Source: Mesorhabditis belari
Taxonomy: Eukaryota > Nematoda > Chromadorea > Rhabditida > Rhabditidae
Length of the DNA: 64,000 nt
Direction of reading: 5' to 3'
Assembly: GCA_958450365.1 (NCBI GenBank)
Contig: CAUEEP010000725.1
Span: 1,822,501-1,886,500, forward strand
The notes below the pieces were generated by a model. That model did not search any database. It saw nothing but the letters and a program-made list of their open reading frames with translations, and was not told the DNA's origin. This document shows, piece after piece, positions 12,105-22,600 of this stretch (positions are counted from its first letter, which is position 1; each line of letters starts with the position of its first letter). Both the position numbers and the translations under genes were made by a program.

Positions 12105-15089
12105 ATGAGCTTATCGAGATCGATTCTCACAACGTTTTCCCTATTTCTGTCAGTCAATGCACTTACGTGTCCATCAACGACTTTTCAAATTCCGAATGAA
12201 GCAGTTTGCTTGTATCCATTCCCAACACGTGAGTTTACAATTGTTCAATTACAATTGTTTACAATTGTTCAAACTTTCAAATACTTTACCAAACATAAAT
12301 CGGATTTTAATACGATTTAATTGTGCGTTGTTTTCGGGTCTGATAAAGAAAAGTGGTGGCGCACTGCTCTGGAGGTGGCGCCGGCCGACCTGGATAATTA
12401 AAGCAATCTAAAAAGTCGGTTTTCTATAAAAACCTATAGATATTCTTTACGGAATACTGTTTGATACAAAAAAAGGAACAAGTCAATTGTAAGCAAAAAT
12501 AGCACCACAAGTTCATGAAAGGTCTAAAGGAGATCAACTAAATCAAAAGAAAATTTTGAATCGGCTTCGGGCCTAATTCCTCAATTCTAGTTCTGAACTA
12601 TTTGGACGCAATTCTGGCTTGCAACAGTGTTGGTGGAACGGTGGCAAAAGTGCAGAATGTTTTCGAGAATAATCTCCTCTTTACGTACAGCAGCCAGTGT
12701 AAGTTTGAAAAATTGTGCCCACAATAAGCCAATAGTAAACCGATAACGATTTGTTACACCGATAACGGTGTAACAAATAAATCTCTTTGGAAATCTATTT
12801 TTTGCCTGGTCTGACTATGAGCTATTATGGGATGTTGGCCTAGAATTTTAATCAGGATTTTAATGTTCAGATTTTAATGTCTCCCAGCAGTTCATCGGCG
12901 TTCAGCGAACGACGCTTGGCACGTACATCTATGAAGACAATACACCGCTCACTTATCAAAATTGGGACCAAGGTAGTTCTTTTAGATGAACCAAAGAGCT
13001 CTGTTAAGATCGTAGAAGCCACTTTAGACGTAGAAGACTTCTAGGCATTTCACAGGATATACGGAGTGCGCCAAAAGTTCCTCTCTAAAGTTGGCCAAAG
13101 CTTAAAAACTGAATTTTGTTTCAGCTCAATAAAGAATATCATAGAAAGGCTCTTTCCCTGGTCTTTTGATTGGTATTTGCCTTAAAATCTATAAACCCAG
13201 TAAGTGAAGTAACAGAGCTTTTCTATAGACAAGAGCAGAGTTCTTGTATTCAAATCTTCAAATCGTATTTAAAGAGTTTTATGCTAGTTTTATCATTCAT
13301 TGTTAAAACCGTAGAAGCCATTGTCTTTTAGATGAACCAAAGAGCTCTGGAAACTGTGTCTTGTTGGACTCATTAACATTGAAGTGGAAAGCCACCGATT
13401 GTGCTCAGCCTCGTCCTTTCTTCTGCACGATTGGCGCTACAAAATGCGACAATGGATGGTCGTATTTCGCGAAAACCGACAGCTGTTACTACGTTCAGGT
13501 TGGGAAAAGTTTCCAATCAATTAGAGATGGATGGATATGAAATTGAGCACTGATCCGTGTTCGGTAATCAGATAATCGGTGCAGATAGAAACCATATTTA
13601 TTGCTGTACCAAATCCGAATGAATACGCCAAACAAGTACCAGACTTCTAAGAGATTCTTTCCAGAATTCTGCTAATCTACAGTAGCCCACTTTCCAGCCT
13701 TACACCGGTAGTATCTACTCATTCCAAGAAGCCGAAACTGCCTGTGTTAATATGGGTGTTGGGACTCATCTCGTATCGATTCACTCGCTAGAGGAAGATG
13801 ATTTTGTTTACAGTAAGTTTTATTAATCAAGTTTTCGTAGGAAAGGTTGTTTTTGATTGTTTTTGGTAGTTACAAGAGAATGTCAACTGGGTGATGGCCA
13901 TATGACATGCCACGGGTTATTCGATGCAGAATTCAACGCCGATTTCGAATCTGCCTTTCGTTTCTGCTAACTTTTGACAGAGTCAGATGTCTACTTCCAT
14001 TTGCGACTGCTTCGATGAACCCAAGATGGTTTCTTTATCAAGATAATTCGCCAGTACACAAAAGACTCTGTCAAAAGTTAAAAGCATGCAAAGTTTTGAA
14101 TGGGATTTCAAAAATCACAAGTTTATAAGCAGATTTCCCAGTGACTGAAGAAGCAGTGGTGGCCGAGTGGCAGTTGGTGTAGAGTACAAGGCAAAGAATC
14201 TCTAGTTCGAGTCCATTCTACCTTTTTCCTTTCGCTCCTTTGGATTTGCAAAGTTCAATGTTCTCCGTTTCAAATACAAGTTTATTTTAAACTATTTCTT
14301 ATAAAAATGTTTACTTTTAACTATTAACACCAAAAAGCTATCATTAAAATCCAAAGAAAAAACTTTGACATTGATGATAACTTTGACATTGATGTCGATG
14401 AAAAGGGAAACATCTTCACTGGGAAATCTGCTTATAAACTTAATGTGATTTTTGAAATCCCATTCAAAACTTTGCATGCTTTTAACTTTCGACAGAGTGC
14501 CCCATAACAGAAACGGAAAGCAGATTCGGAATCGGCGTTGAATTCTGCATCGAATAACTCGTGGCATCGAATAACTCATATGTCCACCACATCCAATTGA
14601 CCTTCCCGTGTTCTTTGGAATCGTAACGAGCTAAAGGTCTGATGTAGCGAGATCTCAGAAACACGATTCTTGAACCAAAGTTGGCTGAATGTGTGTGAAG
14701 CTCTAGTACTAGACCGTTCTATTGACTCCATTTACAAATTGGTGCCAAGAGCCGTTCTATTGACTCCATTTACAGATTTGGTGCCAAGAGCCATCATCGA
14801 CAGTTCATCAGACTGCGAGAAAGTTTACGTGTGGATCGGTTTAAATGGTGGAAATGGGAAAATCGGTAGCGGAGCCTGGACCGATCATTCGCCGGTCGAT
14901 TACGGACTTTGGCCAACCGGCAGTGGATATTGGGGAGTGAGTTGGTTGAATTAAATCTAAATTTTCAAAATTTAGATGCCCAAAGCATCAACAGGATCTC
15001 AATATTGTGACGGTCTACAATACGATTACTACAGTACCATTCTCGGGCATCAATTTGGACGTTTTGTTTGTAAAAGAAGTGCCACATAA
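12105..15089 (+). CDS. Secreted protein with two C-type lectin domains
   Basis: Exons 12105-12228, 12591-12698, about 12891-12972, 13332-13498, 13698-13812, 14776-14939 and 14976-15089 (stop TAA 15087). Residues 1-19 form a signal peptide (MSLSRSILTTFSLFLSVNA). CTLD1 runs from LTCPSTTF to PFFCTIG, including NCVLLDS...KW. CTLD2 starts at CDNGWSYFAKTDSCYYV and includes VYVWIGLNGG (the WIGL core) and the closing FGRFVCKR. Known family: nematode CLEC proteins, often secreted and linked to immunity; sugar binding is not proven, as no clear EPN/QPD calcium motif is visible. Problem: the exon 2 to exon 3 junction is off by one nucleotide with canonical sites (sum of exons is 3n+1), so there is either an assembly indel, an unusual splice or an early pseudogene. 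AATAAA lies at 15195. Confidence 0.88.
12978..13351 (+). repeat. Duplicated intron/exon boundary in the lectin gene
   Basis: CTTTTAGATGAACCAAAGAG, the acceptor plus start of exon 4 at about 13326-13351, also occurs at about 12978-13003 right behind the exon 3 donor, 348 bp upstream. Both copies lie close to a GTAGAAGCCA repeat. Only the downstream copy continues into a coding frame. Confidence 0.8.
13845..14600. mobile_element. Foldback with tRNA-like centre, copy 1
   Basis: Arms at about 13902-14141 and 14420-14580 are reverse complements (for example CATTCAAAACTTTGCATGC in the right arm). A tRNA-like module lies between them. The left arm is interrupted by a piece of Tc1 transposase at about 13990-14065. 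The related element at 30705-31375 has the same arms, core and left extension. It is contained in a lectin-gene intron and no transposase of its own is visible. Confidence 0.8.
14149..14222 (+). other. tRNA-like module (class II type), not a functional tRNA
   Basis: A-box TGGCCGAGTGG and B-box AGTTCGAGTCC have spacing fitting a pol III type 2 promoter and resemble Leu/Ser tRNAs. No complete acceptor stem or anticodon arm is formed, so this is a tRNA-derived repeat. Confidence 0.55.
14714..14790 (+). repeat. Tandemly duplicated splice acceptor of lectin exon 6
   Basis: GTTCTATTGACTCCATTTAC followed by (A/G)ATT(T)GGTGCCAAGAGCC occurs twice in a row, 40 bp apart. In the upstream copy the acceptor AG is AA (TTTACAAATTGG), in the downstream copy it is intact (TTTACAG), so only the latter can be used. 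Confidence 0.85.
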
Positions 15090-15194
15090 AGAGAAATTTC
15101 ATTTTTTAACAAATCTCTGATTATAAAGATGGTATTTTTTAAGCGTCTTGCATAAAATTGAAACTAAACTTACCAAAATCAATCAAAATTTTAT

Positions 15195-15200
15195 AATAAA
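15195..15200 (+). terminator. Poly(A) signal of the lectin gene
   Basis: AATAAA lies 106 bp past the stop codon and just before the mariner insertion at 15240. Confidence 0.6.
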
Positions 15201-15239
15201 GGTTATGGAGGCACAGCTGGTGTTGTTGAATCGGTTGTA

Positions 15240-16325
15240 TTAGGGTGGTGCAAAAGAAACTGCCAATGGGTATCAGCTCTCATTTATCAGAAACAAGCGA
15301 TGCTAACGGCATTATTTTTTTATGTTTTATTCGCATATTTGTTTGCTATTTATTTCGACATTTCAATTTTTTTGGTTGTTGTTTATTTTATTTAAAAATG
15401 CTCATATTTTTTTATTTAGATCATGGTCGAGCAAAAGTTTGCGCTACGAGCAGCATTACTGTTTAACTGCTTAACTGTGTAACTGTTTAACTTCAAAATT
15501 GGAAAGTCTGCTGCCGAATCGCATCGTTCTCTCTGTGCTGCTTTCGGAGATGGCTGCGGAGATGGTAGTTTGTCTCTCAGGCAGTGTCAGACTTGGTTTC
15601 AACGATTCCGAGAGGGAGACGAGGCTTTGGAAGATTACGAGCACGGTTCGAGGCCAGAAGTCGTGAACGAAGCCAAGCTGAGGGACGTTATTCAGGCCAA
15701 TCCATGCCAATCTGCTCGAGATCTTGCGAAAATATTCCATTGTGATCATGTCACCATCGAACGCCATCTTCACGCTATTGGAAAGAAAAGTCGTTGTGGA
15801 AGATGGGTCCCTCATCAGCTCAGTGATGTTAACCTCGCATCCCGGATTTCCATCGCTGGCATTCTCCTGAATCGTGCAAAGAATAGCGAATTTCTTGATT
15901 CTATCGTGACATCGGATGAGAAATGGATTGCATACGACAACTTTACGCGAGAACGACAGTGGCTGAGCGCCGGCGAACGTGCTGTTCCAACCCCAAGGCC
16001 TGAAATCCACGGGAAGAAGATCTTATTGTCTGTATGGTGGAACAGCAAGTGTTTGGTGTACTTTGAATTACTGGAACATGGAAAAACGGTCACTGCGGAC
16101 TTGTATGCTCATCAGCTGGACAGAGTGTACAAAGCAATGGAACGCCAGGGTGCGGACCTGACTAAAGTTGTCTTACGCGAGAACGCGAGGTTATTCAGGC
16201 CGATTCATGCCAATCTGCTCGAGATCTTGCTGAAAATATTCCATTGTGATCATGTCATCATCGAACGCCATCTTTTTTTTTTTTTAATTTACCGTCAATC
16301 GGCAGTTGCTTTTGCACCACCCTAA
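15240..16325 (+). mobile_element. Mariner element with rearranged 3' end
   Basis: Inverted ends TTAGGGTGGTGCAAAAG and CTTTTGCACCACCCTAA are flanked by TA. The transposase frame runs from about 15487, before the first ATG at 15570, and is open to 16325. It has the paired helix-turn-helix region (QCQTWFQRFREGDEALEDYE, then ARDLAKIFHCDHVTIERHL), WVPHQL, and the first catalytic Asp in IVTSDEKW. The second Asp region reads VVLRENAR instead of HDNAR, and everything after it is replaced by an 83-bp copy (16191-16273) of the element's own segment 15688-15769. The third catalytic Asp is gone. At 1086 bp it is shorter than a typical 1.3-kb mariner. It can be mobilised at most in trans. Confidence 0.93.
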
Positions 16326-16641
16326 TAGTTGCAGTTGTAGTCATCAAACGACAATTGCAGTTGTAGTCATCAAACGGTCATTTTTACTTCTTTCATTGTT
16401 TCAGACTTCTAACAGATTTTTGTGTCCAGTTCTTCATAAACTTTATCTTCCATATAATGCAACTAAAAATTTGTGCTAATAATAAGATCAATAATTTACA
16501 GAAAAACATGTGTTTGTAAATCACAGCCTTGGAGAAATAAAGAAATAGAAAAGTAACAAAAATTGGACCAGTAAAAGGAAAGAATTTGCTACAAGTATGT
16601 AATCACTTTTGAAAATTTGTTTAAAAAAAGCCAATAAAAGT

Positions 16642-19600
16642 TCAACCTTTCACTCTAAATTGCGCATAAAGATCTAAAGAATCGGGATTTCTCAAAGAAG
16701 AAGCTTTTTCCACGGGGAAACCGTTGACAATTTGTTTCACAGCGATTTCGACTTTTTTCCCGGAGTTGGTGTACTAAAAGTTTCATTGTCAATAACTAGG
16801 GAGTTGGAGAACTTAGCATCGATTTTGGATATGGCTGATCTGATGGCTGATATTGCCAAGAACCCTTTTTAGCTTCTTACTGTTTATAGACAAATACCTA
16901 GAAGTTGGTTTTGATTTAACAAAAAGGTTTTGATAGAGAGGGGGATCGAACTAGGGATGAACAGTGCGAAGGACGAGCATACTGGAGCCGTACGGATGCA
17001 TACAGCAATGGAGCCGTACGATGCATACAGCATACATCCGCTACACCATCCGGCTCCTGGTCAAGGAAAAGTAATTCGGCTCCATACCACGGCGGCGCTG
17101 TTTTTTCAAAAAGTGGTCAAAGTTCTAAAGCATAAAGCAAAACTGGAGGTAAACTGCCATGGAGAAAAACTGATAAACATGTATCCTTTAGAATTTCATG
17201 GTGGCGTTTCTGCGCTAAGCAAAACTGCTAAGCTAGATCCCATATTTTAAATCGATGCTAAGTTGGGGCAGTTCTCTAGTAAGTTTGCTTGATCAATAGT
17301 TATCTCAAATTTCTTACCGGTATATCGGTGATTGGAATGATTTTGTTTGGCACGTGTCGAGGGCTTTGTCGTTCACGAATCGCTTTACAAATTGATGTCC
17401 TTAAATGATCATCCAAAGCGGCTCCATCAGACAATTTCACGAACAACAGAATCTCTTCGTCTTTTTCGTTTGGACTAAAAATGGAATGTTGATGGGATTT
17501 AAAGTATTGTGAAAGCTTTGAGCTTTTGAACTGCTCTTTCTGGCACACCATAGTTGCTCGGGTGTGCCAGAAGGCGCACGTTTGTTCGAAAGCATAAAAC
17601 AATTCTTTTGAAACACTCTAGAGCTTTAATAAGTTTTAATAACCAACTTTAATTGAATTGACAGCCGTTTGACAGTTCAAATAATAGTAAAATGCAAAGA
17701 AATTCTCACATTTGCCTCCCAACCACAATGCAATCAGCAATCTCAACGAATGTATCGACAACATTGTAGATCTCAGCAGTTCCCATTCGAACACCACCGC
17801 GATTCAAAGTCGCATCAGATCTAAATTTTAATCTTGAAAAGGTTGACAGATTATTAGCTATACTAAAAGCTTTATCCATTACCAACTTTATTCAAAATGT
17901 ACTTATAGAATTGATAAACCCTTACCTCCCCAACATCGTAATTCCACCGCTTTGCGAATCGATTATACAATAATCTCCATGAGCCCAAACTCCAGGGAAT
18001 CGCTCAAAGTAGGCTTTCAAGTATTTGCTTTTATCCTTAAATGATTGACTTTTGAATTTCTTACTGTAAATACTGTAATAGTACCCCACTCCCATAATGA
18101 CGGTGCGGAGCGTTACGTAGTCTAGATTTGAACGAGTTTTTCTCGACACTGGTTTAAGCTACAGTGTTCGTTTGAATATCAAAAAATAGCTGAAATTCAG
18201 GGCTATTTTTTGATACCAAAGACGTTTTTTGAAAGTACGGGGCTTTGAAAAATGAAAGACTAAAAACTTTTGCGACTATCGGACTGTACGAGGGGGGTGG
18301 GGTACTTTTACAGTATTTACGGTAGTTATTTTTCTTACTATTGCTACTTTGCTATTGTATTACTTACTTTGTCATTCAAAAAATGTGAAGGCATTGATGG
18401 GAATGGTTTGAGACAGACGAGTTCGCCCTGTTCATCGAGGAGTGATTCGCCTGAAGTTGGGTGATGATTTTGGTGTAAGGAAAACCCTTTGTATCATTCG
18501 AGATGTGCACTAGTCAATATCATTTTTAAATAACATAGGTTGATGCTTTTCGAGTCTCGAATTTAAAATGGCTTCCGTTCGATTGAGTTTAGCTCGAAAT
18601 TTGGTAGAACTTTAAATTTGATGAAAAGATTCTAGCAGTACTTATCACTATTGGAAATCGATAAAGTTTAAAAAAGTATTTGGGTTATCAAAGTCTGACT
18701 ATTAGCTGATTCGGCTCTTACGTAGTTTTGGGTATTTTCCGGGTATTTTGAACGGGTCATCACGCTTTGAAGGCTCATAACTTTACCCAGAGATAATATT
18801 TTTGTTAACTTTTTATATCATTGTACAGAGGCAATTTCAGGCTTTTGAATGATACCAAATAGATTTTGATTGAATTTTTCATTTCCATTCAAACTCAGCG
18901 ACACGGCACCCGGGTTGGATTGAGCTTATTTGCTCAAAGTTGGCCTTGATTTCTCTGGACTGGACTATCCAAACAAGCTCTATTTGATATCATTCGAAAG
19001 CCTGAAGTTTCCTTGTTAAAATCGCATAAAAAGCTAACAAAAATATTATCTCTGGACAAAGTTATAGGCCTTCAAAGCGAGATGACCTGTTCAAAATACC
19101 CAGATTCTTCCAAAATACCCGGAAACTACGCAAAGGCCACTGATTCTGACGATGAACTTAGCAGAGTTTTCACTTTTCCGGCCTAGATCAACCCTTTGAC
19201 CGAAAAAAGTAACTTTTTGAACAGAGAACGGAAAAATCTTCAAGTAAACATGATTTATAGTCGACTCCTCAGAAAATCTATTATTTGCCTATCGATAGAT
19301 GTTTCCAATTTACTCCATCCATTCTACTCTATCCTCTATCTATCTCTCTAGTCAACAAAATAATTTGCCAACCACTGGCTCACCTTTCAGATTGAAAGCC
19401 TTGACGTCCATGCCGAGGAATGGAGCCGTACACTGACCGGGAACCACACGTTTCGACAATGTTGTCCCCATGAAGCATCCAATGATATCAGTTCCACCAG
19501 AAATTGACCCAATCACAGCCTAATATTCTTTCTTACTCTTTCAACTTGTAAGTTACAAATTGTTTGACTCTTTCAAAACAAACCCCGGGAGCTAGACAAG

Positions 19601-22600
19601 CATTGATGTACTCGAAAATCGCTTCTTTTAGCGGGCTTCCCGTTGAGAGGACAAGGCGAACAGCTTGCAGATCGAATTGTTTACCTAAATAGGGGTTTAA
19701 TTGTATAGAGAAATGAATCTAAAACAGTTCTAAACGTTAAGACAAAGCAAATTACGTACATAAATTTTTCTTTGGATCGATTTTCTCAAAGCGATCATAG
19801 AGCTGAGCTCCCATTCCGATAATCGTTGCCTAGAAATTGAAAATTTTATAATTTAATCCAAAAAGTTTAAAGGTAGGAAATATTCTATGAGAAACTATAT
19901 GCAAAACATCGTTTACTTTTGAGTGGCCAATAATTTTTGGCATCACATAATGATCGGGTTCAAGCGGAGACTCGTCATAAAGAATCAATCGCCCGCCGAG
20001 TGCTAACAATGAGATCGTCCTGAAAAAAGAGATCTTGAAGAAGAGCTCTTGAAAAGGAGATCTTGAAGAAGAGATTTATTCTATCTTTTTCAAGATCTAG
20101 CAATTCACTTACCAATTCCACATCATCCATCCGCAGGTCGTGTAGAAAAACATCGAATCCTCGTCATTGGCGTCATTTTGAATTTGGTGTTCTTCGATGT
20201 GTTTGAGCAAGGTTCCCTACAATTTTGCAGTTAACATTTTAACAAATTTTCTAATGAATTCGCATGATTTCTTAAAATTCTAACTAAAGTCTTGTTTGCC
20301 TTGTAGCTTTGTAAACTTGACTTGTAATTCAAAGCAAGTTAATTCTGAGCATATGTTTCCATCTTTGAAACGATTCTTACAAGGGAAAGTCACAAGGCTG
20401 TGGTGGTCAAATGAAATGAGTCATACACCATACGACGCAGAATTTTACGCTGATTCCGATGCTGCTATCGGTTTTTGTAAAACGATTCGGAAACGCGAGG
20501 AATCTGGTAAGCGAGGAAAGTTTGAAGAGCTGAACGAGACTTTTGAAGAGACTTGAGATTTGTCTACAGGCCGAACGTTGCCTGTCTACAGTCCGAACGT
20601 TGCCTGTCTACAGTCCGGACGTTGCCTGTCTACAGTCCGAACGTTGCCCCATCCAACTACGGTCTCTTCCGATCATTGCAGCATTTCCTGCAGCATCATT
20701 GCAGCCGATTCGAGTCATTTGAAGAAGTCGAAGAAGCTTACCAAGAGTTCTGATTCAAAACCGAATGAGTGGTACTTGGACCAGCTCCGACAGCTTGCAG
20801 ATCGATGGCAGAAAGTCTTAGATAATTGGCTATACTTTGAGGAATAATTGTTGTTATTTTTGCTATTAAAGTGCGCATAAAAATCGAATTTTTCGCAGCT
20901 GAGTCAGGACTTTTTCCTCAACCTAATACTGAATGAAACATAATTTAACATTAGATCTTGTACATCTCAGCCTTGTGACCTTCCCTTGTCAAAAATTGAC
21001 TCACTCCAACGGTGTGAACCATTGCTTTTGGCACACCCGTTGTCCCCGAGGAGAACATGACAAAGAGTGGATGACCGAATGGGATCTGAATTTGGATCAC
21101 TGTCTATTTTTGGATTCCTATACTAGTCTTAAATTAAAATTTCATATCTTTAAACCATACCCTTTCAAAAGTAAGCCCAGTCTCTGCCGAATTTCCGACG
21201 AAATCTTCATACAAAATAAGCCGATCCCGACATTTGTACTCAACAATTTTGATTGGAGAAATCGTTTTGTTGTTGATCAAGATCACTTTTTCCACGGATG
21301 GCAATTCTGAATTTGAATTCATAGAGAAATTTTGAGCTTTTCAACGTGCCTCCAACAATTTCGTCGATTTTCTCCCGGAGATCGAAGAGTTTTTGCTTGT
21401 ATGTGGTCGCGTTCACCGTGAACATCACTTTTGGTTTCACCTGAAGAGCAATTCTAATTCACTGAGAAAAACATAGCAAGAAGAAGTTGTGAAGAAGAAG
21501 AAGAACCTGCTTAAATCGATCTAAAACTCCGGAGGGTCCAAAGTCAAGACTGGCACTCGACCAGGCGGCTCCTAAAGCGGCCGTCGCCAGCGCTGCCACA
21601 ATCGTCTCATAACTGTTCGGCATAAAGCCACAAACGACATCGTCCTGGAAAACTTGAAATTGTGATAATCTTGCGGCATCTGCTGCTTTCCACAATTTTC
21701 GAGTCTCGAATTTAAAATGACATCCGTTTGATTGAGTTTAGCTCGAAATTTGGTAGAATTTTAAATTTGATGAAAAGATTCTAGCAGTACTTATCACTAT
21801 TTGAAATTGATAAAGTTTAAAAAAGTATTTGGGTTATCAAAGTCTGACTATTAGCTGATTCGGCTCTTACGTAGTTTTGGGTATTTTCCGGGTATTTTGA
21901 ACGGGTCATCGCGCTTTGAAGGCTCATAACTTTGTCCAGAGATAATATTTTTGTTAACTCGGGAAGTCCACGGTTTCTCAAAGAAAGGTGGGGAAAAAAA
22001 ACTAGTACAGAAAGCAGTTATGATATGATATAGATTTGACACTGGTTACATCTTGACGTGTGTTTTGAATGATGACGTGGTAAACGATCCAGAAGCAACA
22101 AAGGCATTTCTTGAGGTAAATAGGAAAAACGGGAAATTAGCTTCAAAGAGGTTTTCAGAAATTTCAAAGATACGAGCCAAAAGCCAAGATTCATGAAAAT
22201 AAAGCAATCCACGGGAAACAGATCCGAAATTGCCAATTATGAACACTGTATTCAACAATAGGTAAAGAAACTCAAGGTTAATACCAGAAGAGTCAGGATT
22301 GCTTCTTCTGAAAGCTTAAAGGGAGCGTGCGGATCGCGGCCGGGTCTTGAACAAAATATTTTTACGATAACCCTATGTTTTTATTTCATAAAACACTACG
22401 TTTTATTATAAAAACACCCGGCTAAGATGTTTTGAGTTTTATTTTTAATTTTGGAATACTCCGAAGTAACTTTTTATATCATTGTACAGAGGAAATTTCA
22501 GGCTTTTGAATGATATCAAATAGAGCTTGTTTGGAGAGTCTAGTCCAGAGAAATCAAGGCCAATTTTGAGCAAAATCGAATGATACCAAATAGATTTTGA

